Shown here: one piece after another, positions 18,284-29,081 of the stretch
Numbering within the stretch: position 1 is the first letter of the stretch
How the letters are laid out: the number at the start of each line of letters is the position of its first letter
NCBI RefSeq assembly: GCF_000986795.1
Contig: NZ_LAYZ01000002.1
Coordinates: 433,417-497,416, forward strand
Source of the DNA: Salinicoccus sediminis
GTDB lineage: Bacteria > Bacillota > Bacilli > Staphylococcales > Salinicoccaceae
Reading direction: 5' to 3'
DNA: 64,000 nt
Made by a program: the position numbers and the translations under genes
The notes under the pieces: generated by a model
Seen by the model: the letters and a program-made list of their open reading frames with translations, nothing else
Database searches by the model: none
What the model was told of the DNA's origin: nothing

Positions 18284-19600
18284 ATGGCAGAGCGAGAAAA
18301 GAAAGGGTTGAAATATGAATCCTTCGATGCACTCTATAAAAAGAACAATACGAAAGAACTGACAGCACGTGCCAAAGAATTGGGACTCACCAATTACAGC
18401 AGGCTCAATAAAAAAGAGCTGGTCCTGGCAATAATGGAAGCCGAAATGGAAAAGGAAGGCAACTATTACATGGAAGGGGTTCTGGATGACATACAGCAGG
18501 ACGGCTACGGATTCCTGAGAACAGTGAACTTCTCAAAAGGGGAGAAGGATATCTACATCTCGGCATCACAGATCCGCAGGTTTGAACTGAAAAAAGGGGA
18601 CAAGGTCACCGGCAAGGTGCGCCGCCCCAAAGACAGTGAAAAATATTACGGGCTGCTGCAGGTCGACTTCATAAACGACCAGAACGCAGAAGATGTGAAG
18701 AAAAGGCCCCACTTCCAGGCACTGACTCCGCTCTATCCGGATACGCGCATCCACCTGGAAAACAAATCGAATGATCTGTCCACACGCATAATGGACCTCG
18801 TCACCCCGATCGGTTTTGGTCAGCGTGGTATGATCGTTGCCCCGCCAAAAGCAGGCAAGACTTCTTTGCTCAAGGAAATCGCCAATGCAATCACTGAAAA
18901 TCATCCGAATACGAAGCTTTTCATACTGCTGATCGGCGAGCGTCCCGAAGAGGTGACGGATCTTGAACGATCGGTTGAAGATGCCGAAGTGGTGCATTCG
19001 ACCTTTGACGAGCCGCCGGAACACCATGTGAAAGTTGCTGAACTGCTGCTTGAACGGACGAAAAGGCTTGTGGAAATGGGTGAGGATGTCATTGTCCTGA
19101 TGGATTCTATCACAAGGCTTGCCCGTGCATATAACCTGGTAATCCCGCCGAGCGGCAGGACACTCTCCGGCGGATTGGATCCCGCAAGCCTGCACCGTCC
19201 TAAACATTTCTTCGGTGCCGCGCGTAACATCGAGGCGGGCGGAAGCCTGACAATCCTGTCCACAGCACTCGTGGACACCGGAAGCCGCATGGACGACGTC
19301 ATCTATGAGGAATTCAAAGGGACAGGAAACATGGAACTCCATCTGGACCGGAACCTGAGCGAGCGCCGCATCTATCCGGCGATCGATATCAGGCGCTCCA
19401 GCACAAGGAAGGAAGAACTGCTGCTTGATAAAAAAGAGCTCGATGTACTCTGGCAGCTGAGAAATCTGTTTACTGATGCGCCGGACTTCACTGAAAGGTT
19501 CCTCAGGATACTGAAGCAGACAAAGACCAACGAAGAGTTTTTCGACGTCCTGAGGCAGCGCATGCTGTCTTCCCAGAATACAGGGAAACCCGTCATTTAA
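18284..19600 (+). CDS. rho: Transcription termination factor Rho
   Basis: Rho is the hexameric RNA-translocating ATPase that ends untranslated transcripts and limits antisense transcription. The 438-residue length equals S. aureus Rho. Order of domains: N-terminal helical Rho_N (about 10-50), cold-shock-type RNA-binding fold (about 60-135, with MEGVLDDIQQDGYGFLR), and RecA-like ATPase with Walker A APPKAGKTSLLK and Walker B VIVLMDSITRLARAYN. Unlike many neighbours it has only a weak ribosome binding site (GTGAAGTGA). The 188-base stretch after murA2 holds that gene's terminator and an AT-rich leader with no clear promoter. Confidence 0.97.
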   Translation: MAEREKKGLKYESFDALYKKNNTKELTARAKELGLTNYSRLNKKELVLAIMEAEMEKEGNYYMEGVLDDIQQDGYGFLRTVNFSKGEKDIYISASQIRRFELKKGDKVTGKVRRPKDSEKYYGLLQVDFINDQNAEDVKKRPHFQALTPLYPDTRIHLENKSNDLSTRIMDLVTPIGFGQRGMIVAPPKAGKTSLLKEIANAITENHPNTKLFILLIGERPEEVTDLERSVEDAEVVHSTFDEPPEHHVKVAELLLERTKRLVEMGEDVIVLMDSITRLARAYNLVIPPSGRTLSGGLDPASLHRPKHFFGAARNIEAGGSLTILSTALVDTGSRMDDVIYEEFKGTGNMELHLDRNLSERRIYPAIDIRRSSTRKEELLLDKKELDVLWQLRNLFTDAPDFTERFLRILKQTKTNEEFFDVLRQRMLSSQNTGKPVI

Positions 19601-19616
19601 AAATGAAATGCATCTC

Positions 19617-19645
19617 TTGATTTTTTACACTGCAGGGTGTATAAT
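19617..19645 (+). promoter_or_regulatory. rpmE promoter
   Basis: TTGATT (19617-19622), exactly 17 bases, TATAAT (19640-19645). It lies just after the rho stop codon and gives an mRNA leader of roughly 70 bases. Confidence 0.85.
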
Positions 19646-19658
19646 GTATTAATGTCGA

Positions 19659-19674
19659 AGTGGCGGATGCCACT
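19659..19674 (+). promoter_or_regulatory. Hairpin in the rpmE mRNA leader
   Basis: AGTGGC (19659-19664) pairs with GCCACT (19669-19674) around GGAT, 45 bases before the start codon. Leaders of L31 genes in Firmicutes are known to be structured autoregulatory sites; whether this belongs to that class is an inference that would need a covariance-model search. Confidence 0.45.
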
Positions 19675-19719
19675 AATCAACTCTGTTCCAGATGGTTCAG
19701 GGCAAAGGAGCTGAAAGTA

Positions 19720-19935
19720 ATGAAACAAGCAATTCATCCGGAATATAACAAAGTTAAAGTTGTGTGCTCTTGCGGTAACGAATTCGAAACAGGTTCAGTG
19801 AACAACGAGGATATCAAAGTAGAGGTATGCTCTGAATGCCATCCATTCTACACTGGACGTCAGAAATTCGCATCTGCAGATGGCCGTGTTGAGAGATTCA
19901 ACAAAAAATTCGGTTTCAAAAGCGCAAACGAATAA
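19720..19935 (+). CDS. rpmE: Ribosomal protein bL31, zinc-binding (C+) form
   Basis: The 71-residue protein is bL31 of the large subunit. It contains [13 protein letters not shown] and [17 protein letters not shown], so the two CxC/CxxC pairs that hold a zinc ion are intact. S. aureus carries at this locus the cysteine-free type B paralogue, so this organism keeps the B. subtilis-like version. ATG 19720 follows AAAGGAG by nine bases; the longer frame starting at 19660 is only the leader. A perfect terminator follows. Confidence 0.95.
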   Translation: MKQAIHPEYNKVKVVCSCGNEFETGSVNNEDIKVEVCSECHPFYTGRQKFASADGRVERFNKKFGFKSANE

Positions 19936-19946
19936 TAGCGGAAATC

Positions 19947-19981
19947 ACTGCATTGAAGTTGTACTTCAATGCAGTTTTTTT
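19947..19981 (+). terminator. rpmE terminator
   Basis: Thirteen perfect base pairs (19947-19959 with 19963-19975), 3-base loop, then seven T. Confidence 0.95.
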
Positions 19982-19993
19982 ATGCCTGAAATA

Positions 19994-20002
19994 TGATATA
20001 AT
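19994..20002 (+). promoter_or_regulatory. Possible extended -10 promoter of the prfA operon
   Basis: TGA followed by TATAAT (19997-20002), directly after the rpmE terminator and 34 bases before prfA. No good -35 box, which is usual for extended -10 promoters. Confidence 0.5.
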
Positions 20003-20036
20003 TAACAGGATTAAAGGACGAAAAAGGTGAAAATTT

Positions 20037-21116
20037 ATGTATGATCAACTTGAAATCATAGAAAATCGTTACGAGCAGCTTAATGAACTGCTGAGCGACC
20101 CGGATGTAGTCAGTGATTCAGATAAGCTGAGGGAGTATTCCAAGGAACAGAGCGATCTTCAGAAAACTGTGGATATATACAGGGAATACAAGCTCCAGAA
20201 GGAAACGATTGAAGAGTCCGAAGAGATGATGAATGAAACTGATGATAAAGAAATGCTCGATATGCTCAAAGAGGAACTTTCGGGAGCAAAATCCCGGATT
20301 CCAGATCTGGAGGAAAAACTGAAGCTCGAGCTCATCCCGAAAGACCCGAATGATGATAAGAACGTCATCATGGAAATCCGTGGTGCTGCAGGCGGCGATG
20401 AGGCGCAGATTTTTGCGGGCAACCTGTTCAGGATGTATTCGAGGTTTGCTGAAGACCAGGGATGGAGAACGGAAGTCGTCGAAGCACATTCAAACGACCA
20501 GGGTGGCTATAAGGAGATCAGTTTCCTGATCCAGGGCCAGGGCGCATTCTCAAAGCTGAAGTATGAGAATGGTGCACACCGCGTGCAGCGCGTACCCGAA
20601 ACGGAATCAGGAGGAAGGATCCATACTTCGACCGCAACAGTCGCAGTTTTGCCGGAAGTTGAGGATGTTGAAGTGGACATCCGCAATGAAGACCTGAAAA
20701 TCGATACGTACCGTTCAAGCGGTGCTGGCGGCCAGCACGTCAATACGACCGATTCCGCCGTCAGGATTACACACCTTCCGACAGGGCTGGTTGTGACATC
20801 ACAGGATGAAAAATCCCAGATCAAGAACCGTGAGCGCGCGATGAAAGTGCTGAAGGCACGCGTATATGATCTGAAAGAACAGGAAGCCCATGCGGAATAT
20901 GCAGAAAAGAGGAAAAGTGCTGTAGGGACGGGGGACCGCTCGGAACGCATCAGGACATACAACTATCCTCAGAACCGCGTTACAGACCACCGCATCGGAC
21001 TGACCATACAGAAGCTCGACCAGATCATTGAAGGGAAGCTTGATGAAGTGATCGATGCGCTGACCATCGAGGAGCAGACGAGCAAGCTGGAAGAGTTGAA
21101 CAATGCAACACTATAG
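20037..21116 (+). CDS. prfA: Peptide chain release factor 1
   Basis: RF1 reads UAA and UAG and triggers release of the finished peptide. The 359-residue protein has the coiled-coil N-domain (1-100), the codon-recognition tripeptide of RF1 type at 187-189 (PET in [15 protein letters not shown]), and the catalytic GGQ at 231-233 in [16 protein letters not shown]. The glutamine of GGQ is the substrate of PrmC, whose gene overlaps the end of prfA by 14 bases, so the two are translationally coupled. AAAGGTG precedes the ATG. Confidence 0.97.
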   Translation: MYDQLEIIENRYEQLNELLSDPDVVSDSDKLREYSKEQSDLQKTVDIYREYKLQKETIEESEEMMNETDDKEMLDMLKEELSGAKSRIPDLEEKLKLELIPKDPNDDKNVIMEIRGAAGGDEAQIFAGNLFRMYSRFAEDQGWRTEVVEAHSNDQGGYKEISFLIQGQGAFSKLKYENGAHRVQRVPETESGGRIHTSTATVAVLPEVEDVEVDIRNEDLKIDTYRSSGAGGQHVNTTDSAVRITHLPTGLVVTSQDEKSQIKNRERAMKVLKARVYDLKEQEAHAEYAEKRKSAVGTGDRSERIRTYNYPQNRVTDHRIGLTIQKLDQIIEGKLDEVIDALTIEEQTSKLEELNNATL

Positions 21117-21954
21117 TTACAAAAGAATGATCAAAGAGGCGGAAGCCTCTTTAATTTTATCTGACAGAGAACCGAGGATTGCGTCACTTCTGCTCGAAGA
21201 TCTATTCGGTATCGACCGCACATATCTTATGCTGCACGGTGATAAGGAAGTCCCAAGGGAGCGACGCGGGATGTTTGAAAAGGCGGTCGCAAGGGCTGCT
21301 GCCGGTGAGCCATATCAATATGTGACAGGTTTCTGCTGGTTCTGCGGATATAAAATGAAAGTGGATGAAAATACGCTGATACCGAGGAATGAAACAGAGG
21401 AACTGGTCGAGTTTGTGCTGCAGCAGGAGCCGGACGACGGCAGGACTGTTGCAGATATCGGGACGGGTACAGGCGCCATCGGCCTCCTGCTGCAAAAACA
21501 CTGGCACAAAAACCGGGTGGTACTGACGGATGTATCGCTCCGGGCGCTTGAAGTGGCAGAGGATAACGCGGGGGCATTGGGAGTGTCGACGGAAATTTTT
21601 TGCGGCAGCCTGTTTGAACCGCTGACAGAGAGAGGGATCACGGTTGACTGCATCGTGTCCAACCCGCCGTATATAGCGTATGATGAAAAGGGTGAGATGG
21701 ATGCTTCTGTCTACCGGCATGAACCGCATCTGGCGCTCTTTGCGGATGACAGCGGCCTGGCGCTCTATAAACAGATGATAGACGGGCTGCCCGCTGTACT
21801 GGCCAAGGGCGGCACAGTCTATTTTGAGATTGGCTGGCGGCAGTACACGGCACTCAGCAGCTATATTAAAAAGGTCTGGCCGAAGACCCGGCCGCAGCTT
21901 AAAAAAGACATGAACGGGCAGGACAGGATACTTTTCTTCAGGTGGGAGGATTGA
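21103..21954 (+). CDS. prmC: Release factor glutamine methyltransferase
   Basis: PrmC methylates the glutamine of the GGQ motif of release factors using S-adenosylmethionine. It has 283 residues: an N-terminal helical domain (about 1-80) and a class I methyltransferase fold with [15 protein letters not shown] and the substrate-glutamine motif NPPY in [11 protein letters not shown]. The gene starts inside the prfA end with GGAAGAG upstream. ywlC starts two bases after its stop. Confidence 0.95.
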   Translation: MQHYSYKRMIKEAEASLILSDREPRIASLLLEDLFGIDRTYLMLHGDKEVPRERRGMFEKAVARAAAGEPYQYVTGFCWFCGYKMKVDENTLIPRNETEELVEFVLQQEPDDGRTVADIGTGTGAIGLLLQKHWHKNRVVLTDVSLRALEVAEDNAGALGVSTEIFCGSLFEPLTERGITVDCIVSNPPYIAYDEKGEMDASVYRHEPHLALFADDSGLALYKQMIDGLPAVLAKGGTVYFEIGWRQYTALSSYIKKVWPKTRPQLKKDMNGQDRILFFRWED

Positions 21955-21956
21955 AA

Positions 21957-23003
21957 ATGGATACAAAAGTTTGGGAAATCTATATTGACCAGCTAAAAGA
22001 CAGGGACACAAGAGAGAAACTCGATGAAATCAGAACAGCCTTCACCTATGGTGAAGTTGTCGGCATTCCCACCGAAACAGTATACGGCCTCGCAGGAGAT
22101 GCGAGAAACTCTGAAGCCATCCATAAAATATTTTCGGCAAAAGGGCGTCCCGGCGACAATCCGCTCATCGTCCACATACACAGCATGGAACAGCTGGAAG
22201 ACTTCACAGAACCGCTCGACCCCAAAGTCCAGTCCCTGATGAACCATTTCTGGCCGGGGCCGATCTCGTTCATACTCCCATTGAAGGGCAGCATGCTCGC
22301 AGGCAATACTGTGGCGGAGCTGGACTCTGTGGCTGTGAGAATGCCGAGCCACCCCGTGGGCCATGCGATACTGGAGCACGTTGGATTCCCGCTTGCGGCG
22401 CCGAGTGCAAACCTGAGCGGCAAACCATCCCCCACAGACTACCGGCATGTCATTGATGATTTGAACAGAAAAGTCTACGGTGTCGTGGAAAGTGACCCGG
22501 CGACATACGGTCTGGAGAGCACGGTCCTCGACTGCACGCAGTATCCCTACCGTGTGGCGAGGCCGGGCAGCATCACCAAGGAGGCGCTTGAAAACGTGCT
22601 GAAGGAAACAGTGGACCGGCATGTATCAGATTCGGAGAAACCGATATCCCCGGGCATGAAATATAAGCATTATGCCCCCCGCCAGCCCCTTGCAGTCATC
22701 GAGGGCGGCCTGAAGAACAATACGCATATTGAAGCGGATGACGATAAAAAAATAGGAATCATCGCTCCGGAGAACTGCAGGGGCTTTATCCCGGAAGGCT
22801 CCTATTTCATAAGTCTCTGCTCGAGTGATGAAAATTACCGTGAGGCGGCAAGGAACCTCTACGCTGCACTCAGGCGGATGGATAAATCGGATGTCGATCT
22901 GATCTATATACACGGTTTCCCTAAAAATGATGAAACCGAGGCGCTGATGAACCGGATATACAAGGCCGCGGGCGATGAAGTGATTAAGGATGATCATCTA
23001 TGA
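21957..23003 (+). CDS. ywlC: L-threonylcarbamoyladenylate synthase, Sua5 type
   Basis: This enzyme makes threonylcarbamoyl-AMP from threonine, bicarbonate and ATP, the first step toward the t6A37 modification of ANN-decoding tRNAs. The 348-residue length shows the long Sua5 form: YrdC/TsaC catalytic domain (about 15-205, with GIPTETVYGLAGDA, FSAKGRPGDNPLIVHI and SANLSGKPSPT) followed by a smaller Sua5 domain (about 235-345). ATG 21957 follows GGGAGG by seven bases; upstream codons lie in that site. The end overlaps ywlE by four bases (ATGA). Confidence 0.94.
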   Translation: MDTKVWEIYIDQLKDRDTREKLDEIRTAFTYGEVVGIPTETVYGLAGDARNSEAIHKIFSAKGRPGDNPLIVHIHSMEQLEDFTEPLDPKVQSLMNHFWPGPISFILPLKGSMLAGNTVAELDSVAVRMPSHPVGHAILEHVGFPLAAPSANLSGKPSPTDYRHVIDDLNRKVYGVVESDPATYGLESTVLDCTQYPYRVARPGSITKEALENVLKETVDRHVSDSEKPISPGMKYKHYAPRQPLAVIEGGLKNNTHIEADDDKKIGIIAPENCRGFIPEGSYFISLCSSDENYREAARNLYAALRRMDKSDVDLIYIHGFPKNDETEALMNRIYKAAGDEVIKDDHL

Positions 23004-23407
23004 AGATAATATTCATATGTACCGGAAATACATGCAGAAGCCCGCTCGCTGAAAGTTACGCCAGGACAAAATTTGATGGCGGAGAGTTTGAATCGCGGGG
23101 ACTGATGGCGTTTTCCGGGGAAACAAGCAGTGAGACTATTGATATAATCGAACGTGAATCGCTTGTCCCACCGTCTGGCCCTTCACAGCTGAGGCCGGAA
23201 GATGTGGCGGACAGCCTGCTTCTGACAATGACGGAAGAACACAAGATGATGGTCATACAGCGCTATCCGGGCGCTGATGTGAGGATGATCAGTGAGTTTG
23301 CGGAAGGGACGAAAAAACCGATCGCGGATCCCTATGGCGGCTCTGCGAAGGAATACGAATTAGTGTACAATCAACTTAAGTCATATATCGATAAATTTAA
23401 TCTGTAG
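23000..23407 (+). CDS. ywlE: Protein-arginine phosphatase, low-molecular-weight PTP family
   Basis: YwlE removes phosphate from phosphoarginine placed by McsB and so counters arginine-phosphate tagging for ClpCP degradation. The 135-residue protein has P-loop CTGNTCRS (Cys7, Arg13) and general acid region DPYGG. The threonine inside CTGNTCRS is the residue known to bias YwlE toward phosphoarginine rather than phosphotyrosine, which supports this call over a plain tyrosine phosphatase. It overlaps ywlC (ATGA) and is the last gene of the prfA-prmC-ywlC-ywlE unit. Confidence 0.92.
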   Translation: MKIIFICTGNTCRSPLAESYARTKFDGGEFESRGLMAFSGETSSETIDIIERESLVPPSGPSQLRPEDVADSLLLTMTEEHKMMVIQRYPGADVRMISEFAEGTKKPIADPYGGSAKEYELVYNQLKSYIDKFNL

Positions 23408-23422
23408 AAATTTATAAATTAT

Positions 23423-23450
23423 TTGGCTGCATGCACATTTGATATATAAT
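23423..23450 (+). promoter_or_regulatory. Promoter of rpiB-ywlG-glyA-upp
   Basis: TTGGCT (23423-23428), a 16-base spacer and a perfect TATAAT (23445-23450), 20 bases before the rpiB start. Confidence 0.65.
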
Positions 23451-23470
23451 ATCAGCAAAGAGGTGAATTT

Positions 23471-23899
23471 ATGAAAATAGTCATTGCTTCGGACCATGGT
23501 GGTATAAATCTCAAAAGGGCGATTGTTGAAGCCCTTGTGCAAAAAGGAGTCGACATTACGGATTTCGGTCCGGATTCGGGTGAATCTGTTGACTACCCCG
23601 ATTACGCAAAACCGGTCGCGGAGAAAGTTGCAGACGGTGTTTTTGACCGCGGGATCCTCATCTGCGGTACAGGCATAGGGATGAGCATAGCGGCGAATAA
23701 AGTAAAGGGCATCCGCTGTGCCCTTGTACACGACAGCTTTTCGGCAAAAGCGACAAGACAGCATAACAACTCGAATATGCTGGCTATGGGGGAGAGAGTG
23801 ATTGGCTCCGGGCTGGCAAATGATATTGTCGATATTTGGCTGAATACTGAATATGAAGGTGGCAGACATGAACGGAGAGTTTGCAAGATTGAAGAATGA
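23471..23899 (+). CDS. rpiB: Ribose-5-phosphate isomerase B
   Basis: RpiB interconverts ribose 5-phosphate and ribulose 5-phosphate; close relatives act on allose or galactose 6-phosphate. The 142-residue protein has IASDHGG (His9) and the active-site cysteine Cys65 in ILICGTGIGMSIAANK, then the HNNSNML block. The AGAGGTG site is correctly placed. The 3' end overlaps ywlG by 32 bases, so translation of the two is probably coupled. Confidence 0.93.
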   Translation: MKIVIASDHGGINLKRAIVEALVQKGVDITDFGPDSGESVDYPDYAKPVAEKVADGVFDRGILICGTGIGMSIAANKVKGIRCALVHDSFSAKATRQHNNSNMLAMGERVIGSGLANDIVDIWLNTEYEGGRHERRVCKIEE

Positions 23900-24413
23900 T
23901 ATCGATACTTTGATTGAAAATCTTAAAGATGCAGATTTTTTTGTTCCGGGAGAAGACCTGCTCATCGGATGCTCGACATCCGAAGTGGTCGGTCACCACA
24001 TCGGAAAGCAAAGTTCGATGGAAGTCGCAGAATTGATATTTGATGCGTTCAGCGAAGTTGCAGCAAAGTTTGATGTCAACATCATGTTCCAGGGGTGCGA
24101 ACATATTAACCGTGCCGTGACCCTCGACCGCGATGTTGCAAAAAAACGTGGTTACGAGATTGTAAATGTTGTGCCGTACAGGGCAGCCGGGGGGAGCCTG
24201 AGTGAATACGCATATGAACACCTTGGCAACCCGGCAGTCGTCGAGCATGTGACGGCGGACCGCGGCATTGACATTGGACAGACATTGATTGGCATGCATG
24301 TGCGCCATGTTGCTGTTCCGTTCAGGACGGAGCAGAAGACGGTGGGCAGCGCGAATGTAACGATAGCATTTTCCAGACCGAAATTAATTGGTGGACCAAG
24401 AGCCCACTATTAA
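23868..24413 (+). CDS. ywlG: UPF0340/DUF436 family protein YwlG
   Basis: A conserved Firmicute protein without assigned function, always near rpiB/glyA. The 181-residue product has GCSTSEVVGHHIG near residue 36, FQGCEHINRA near 75 and AGGSLSEYA, the family blocks, and resembles an enzyme with a thioredoxin-like or aminoglycoside-modifying-type fold, which I cannot specify. ATG 23868 is chosen because GAAGGTGG precedes it; ATG 23853 has no site. glyA follows 30 bases downstream. Confidence 0.85.
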   Translation: MNGEFARLKNDIDTLIENLKDADFFVPGEDLLIGCSTSEVVGHHIGKQSSMEVAELIFDAFSEVAAKFDVNIMFQGCEHINRAVTLDRDVAKKRGYEIVNVVPYRAAGGSLSEYAYEHLGNPAVVEHVTADRGIDIGQTLIGMHVRHVAVPFRTEQKTVGSANVTIAFSRPKLIGGPRAHY

Positions 24414-24443
24414 TAATAAATTTCAAGTTCAAGGAGAGAGAAT

Positions 24444-25679
24444 ATGTCACATATCGAGTCACAGGACCCAAAACTTTTTGAAGCAATGGAAGCAGAATTT
24501 GATCGTCAGAACAATAATATTGAATTGATTGCATCGGAGAACTTTGTATCAAAAGCTGTTTTCGAAGCGCAAGGTTCAACATTGACCAACAAATACGCAG
24601 AAGGCTACCCGCATAAGCGCTATTACGGCGGCTGTGAACATGTGGATGTAGTCGAAGACCTCGCACGTGAACGTGCAAAAGAACTATTTGGAGCAGACCA
24701 CGCCAATGTGCAGCCGCACTCCGGCTCACAGGCAAATATGGCTGTTTACTTCTCAGTGCTTGAGCCGGGGGACACGGTGCTCGGTATGAAACTGGATCAT
24801 GGCGGACATCTCACACACGGCAGTCCGGTCAACTTCAGCGGTAAACTTTTCAACTTTGTCGATTACGGGGTGAAGGAGGAGGATGAGCAGATCGACTATG
24901 CTGATGTGCTCGCGAAAGCGAAGGAACACAAACCGAAACTGATCGTTGCCGGTGCAAGTGCTTATTCAACAGCGATCGATTTCAGCAAGTTCCGTGAAAT
25001 CGCAGATGAAGTCGGTGCCTATCTGATGGTGGACATGGCGCATATCGCCGGACTGGTTGCGGCAGGGCTTCATCCGAATCCGGTACCGCATGCAGATTTC
25101 GTCACTTCCACAACACATAAGACGCTTAGGGGGCCGCGCGGCGGGCTGATTCTCACAAAAGATGAATTTGGCAAGAAAATCGACAAGAACATCTTCCCGG
25201 GTATCCAGGGCGGACCGCTGATGCACGTCATTGCAGCGAAAGCTGTGGCGTTTGGCGAAGCATTGAATCCTGACTTCAAAGTCTACCAGGAACAGGTCAT
25301 CAAAAATGCCCGTACGCTTGCTGAAAGGCTGACGGAGAAAGGATTGCGCGTCGTCTCCGGCGGCACGGATACACATCTGTTACTCGTTGATGTGAAGACT
25401 TTCGGCCTGACAGGCAAGCAGGCGGAGGAAGCATTGGATGAAGTCGGCATCACATGCAACAAGAACACTATTCCTTTTGATGAGGAATCCCCGTTCGTCA
25501 CAAGCGGTATCCGTCTCGGTACACCGGCGATGACAACGCGCGGTTTCAATGAAGAGGACATGAGAGAAGTGGCAGATCTTATGGCAGAAGTACTCACTGC
25601 TGTCAAAAATGGCCAGGAGTTCGCTGAACTCAAAGAAAGAGTATCTGCTCTGACCGGCAAATACCCACTATACCAATAA
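24444..25679 (+). CDS. glyA: Serine hydroxymethyltransferase
   Basis: GlyA converts serine and tetrahydrofolate to glycine and methylene-tetrahydrofolate, the main source of one-carbon units. The 411-residue length is standard. The PLP lysine lies in [14 protein letters not shown], and the N-terminal [10 protein letters not shown] and [13 protein letters not shown] blocks are conserved. AAGGAGAGAAT precedes the ATG. A long hairpin without a U tract separates it from upp. Confidence 0.97.
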   Translation: MSHIESQDPKLFEAMEAEFDRQNNNIELIASENFVSKAVFEAQGSTLTNKYAEGYPHKRYYGGCEHVDVVEDLARERAKELFGADHANVQPHSGSQANMAVYFSVLEPGDTVLGMKLDHGGHLTHGSPVNFSGKLFNFVDYGVKEEDEQIDYADVLAKAKEHKPKLIVAGASAYSTAIDFSKFREIADEVGAYLMVDMAHIAGLVAAGLHPNPVPHADFVTSTTHKTLRGPRGGLILTKDEFGKKIDKNIFPGIQGGPLMHVIAAKAVAFGEALNPDFKVYQEQVIKNARTLAERLTEKGLRVVSGGTDTHLLLVDVKTFGLTGKQAEEALDEVGITCNKNTIPFDEESPFVTSGIRLGTPAMTTRGFNEEDMREVADLMAEVLTAVKNGQEFAELKERVSALTGKYPLYQ

Positions 25680-25685
25680 AAAGGA

Positions 25686-25713
25686 TGCCGGAATAAGATC
25701 ACTTATTCCGGCA
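25686..25713 (+). other. Intercistronic hairpin between glyA and upp
   Basis: Twelve perfect pairs, TGCCGGAATAAG (25686-25697) with CTTATTCCGGCA (25702-25713), loop ATCA. There is no T run after it, so it is more likely an mRNA processing or stabilising element than a terminator. Confidence 0.65.
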
Positions 25714-25738
25714 CAATTGAGAAGACAGGAGGAACACT

Positions 25739-26368
25739 ATGTCCAAAGTGCAAGTAATGGACCATCCGCTGATCCAGCACAAAATGAGTTATATCCGTGA
25801 TGAGAAGACATCTACAAAGGAGTTCAGGGAACTTGTCGATGAAGTCGGCATGCTGATGGCATATGAAGTGACGCGCGATCTGTCACTGGAAGATGTTGAA
25901 GTGGATACACCCGTTCAGAGGACGACGGCAAAAAGGCTGAGCGGCAAAAAGCTGGGGATTGTTCCCATACTCCGTGCCGGTCTCGGAATGCAGGAGGGAA
26001 TACTGAAGCTGATTCCCTCAGCCCGGGTGGGGCATATCGGACTGTACCGTGATCCTGAGACACTGGAGGCAATCGAATACTATGCCAAATTCCCGGGTGA
26101 CATCGAAGAAAGGGATATCTTTGTCATCGATCCGATGCTCGCAACCGGAGCGTCCGCGGTTGAAGCGATTACGGCAGTGAAAAAGCGCGGCGCAACAAAA
26201 GTCCGTTTCATCTGCCTGATCGCGGCGCCTGAAGGTGTGGAGGTATTGAAGGAAGCCCATCCTGATGTGGACATATACATTGCTGCACTGGATGAGAAAC
26301 TGAATGAGAAAAGCTATATTGTCCCGGGACTCGGAGACGCTGGAGACAGACTCTTCGGAACAAAATAG
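25739..26368 (+). CDS. upp: Uracil phosphoribosyltransferase
   Basis: Upp salvages uracil to UMP with PRPP. The 209-residue protein carries the PRPP loop [16 protein letters not shown] near residue 130 and the uracil-binding C-terminal [12 protein letters not shown]. The AGGAGGAAC site precedes the ATG. mnaA follows after 20 bases, as in S. aureus. Confidence 0.97.
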   Translation: MSKVQVMDHPLIQHKMSYIRDEKTSTKEFRELVDEVGMLMAYEVTRDLSLEDVEVDTPVQRTTAKRLSGKKLGIVPILRAGLGMQEGILKLIPSARVGHIGLYRDPETLEAIEYYAKFPGDIEERDIFVIDPMLATGASAVEAITAVKKRGATKVRFICLIAAPEGVEVLKEAHPDVDIYIAALDEKLNEKSYIVPGLGDAGDRLFGTK

Positions 26369-26388
26369 GACCAACAAGGAGAAAAAGA

Positions 26389-27522
26389 ATGAAGAAAATC
26401 ATGACAATCTTCGGTACACGCCCTGAAGCCATCAAAATGGCCCCGCTTGTACTGGAACTGAAAAAAGATCCGGAGCTTGAGCCGATTGTGGTAGTGACGG
26501 CGCAGCACAGGGAAATGCTGGATCAGGTGATGGATATTTTTGGAATCACCGCTGATTTCGATCTTAATATCATGAAACAGGGACAGACACTTTCTGAAGT
26601 GACGGGCAGGGTGATTGAAGGCCTGGAATCTGTCATCAAGGAAGCAGAGCCGGATATGATCCTGGTCCATGGGGATACAACCACCACTTTCGCCGGCAGT
26701 CTGGCAGCGTTTTATAACGAAGTCGATATCGGGCATGTTGAAGCGGGACTCAGGACCTATAACAAATATTCACCGTTCCCCGAAGAGATGAACCGTCAGA
26801 TGACGGGCGTGCTTGCGGACCTTCATTTCTCTCCGACAGATCAATCGAAGGAAAATCTGCTCAAAGAGAACAAAGACGAAACTTATATTTCTGTCACAGG
26901 TAATACAGCGATCGATGCACTTAAAACAACCGTCAATGAAGAATACAAAAGTGAGATCATAGAGAAGCACAAGGACAAAAAAGTGATCCTGCTCACTGCC
27001 CACAGACGTGAGAACATCGGCATGCCAATGGAGAACATCTTCAGCGCCGTAAGGGAGATCGTTGAAGAGTTCGATGATGTGACAGTCGTCTATCCGATCC
27101 ACAAAAATCCGAAAGTCCGTGAAATCGCAGCCAAATACCTCGCAGAGCATGACCGCATTGAGATCATCGAACCGCTTGATGTATTTGATTTCCACAATTT
27201 CGCAGCAAAGAGCCATATCATTCTCACCGATTCGGGCGGGGTACAGGAGGAGGCACCCTCACTCGGCAAACCGGTGCTGGTGCTGAGAGATACGACAGAA
27301 CGTCCTGAAGGCGTGGAGGCAGGTACATTGAAACTTGCCGGCATCCAGAAAGAAAATATCTACAACCTGACAAAAAAACTCCTCACAGACGATGCGATGT
27401 ACGAAAAAATGGCTTCGGCTGCGAACCCTTATGGCGACGGCCGCGCTTCGGAACGCATCTGTCAAAACATAAAATATTATTACGAAATACTGGACGCGAA
27501 ACCGCAAAGTTTCAGAGTGTGA
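26389..27522 (+). CDS. mnaA: UDP-N-acetylglucosamine 2-epimerase (non-hydrolysing)
   Basis: MnaA interconverts UDP-GlcNAc and UDP-ManNAc, the donor needed for the wall teichoic acid linkage unit and for some capsules. The 377-residue protein begins with IFGTRPEAIKMAPLV and contains GHVEAGLRT, the HRRENIG block and LTDSGGVQEEAPSLGKP, all typical. It is the last gene before the ATP synthase operon, as in staphylococci, and is followed by a large inverted repeat. Confidence 0.96.
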   Translation: MKKIMTIFGTRPEAIKMAPLVLELKKDPELEPIVVVTAQHREMLDQVMDIFGITADFDLNIMKQGQTLSEVTGRVIEGLESVIKEAEPDMILVHGDTTTTFAGSLAAFYNEVDIGHVEAGLRTYNKYSPFPEEMNRQMTGVLADLHFSPTDQSKENLLKENKDETYISVTGNTAIDALKTTVNEEYKSEIIEKHKDKKVILLTAHRRENIGMPMENIFSAVREIVEEFDDVTVVYPIHKNPKVREIAAKYLAEHDRIEIIEPLDVFDFHNFAAKSHIILTDSGGVQEEAPSLGKPVLVLRDTTERPEGVEAGTLKLAGIQKENIYNLTKKLLTDDAMYEKMASAANPYGDGRASERICQNIKYYYEILDAKPQSFRV

Positions 27523-27526
27523 AAAA

Positions 27527-27588
27527 TATGTCAATAATATGTCGGAAACACCGTCATGACAAATATTTTCGTACATATTATTGACATA
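27527..27588. repeat. 16-bp inverted repeat around the atp promoter
   Basis: TATGTCAATAATATGT (27527-27542) is repeated exactly in inverse orientation at 27573-27588 with 30 bases between. The right arm contains the TTGACA -35 box of the atp promoter. No U run follows on the plus strand. It may be an operator for an unknown regulator, or a large hairpin ending mnaA transcripts. Confidence 0.75.
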
Positions 27589-27609
27589 AAAAAAGCACTC
27601 ATATATCAT
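27581..27609 (+). promoter_or_regulatory. ATP synthase operon promoter
   Basis: Consensus -35 TTGACA (27581-27586), exactly 17 bases, and TATCAT (27604-27609), 55 bases upstream of atpI. The -35 box lies in the right arm of the inverted repeat. Confidence 0.82.
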
Positions 27610-27663
27610 TACAAGAGTAATGTAACGGTTTCCAGACACAGCCGTAAAACACACTAGGAGACA

Positions 27664-28771
<1,108 letters not shown>

Positions 28772-28805
28772 TATATAATTTTTAAATATCATTCAAAAAT
28801 ATTAG

Positions 28806-29039
<234 letters not shown>

Positions 29040-29053
29040 GAATCGTTACATTT

Positions 29054-29081
29054 GGCGAAGTCTTCTATCAAAGATTTCGCC
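29054..29081 (+). other. Intercistronic hairpin between atpE and atpF
   Basis: GGCGAAGTCTT (29054-29064) pairs with AAGATTTCGCC (29071-29081), one G-U pair, 6-base loop. It is followed by only a broken T tract, so partial termination or mRNA protection upstream for atpE is more likely than full termination. Confidence 0.6.

Noticed and set aside
25686..25713. Terminator between glyA and upp
   Set aside because: The stem is perfect but the following sequence is CAATTGAG without a U tract, so it is listed as an intercistronic hairpin.
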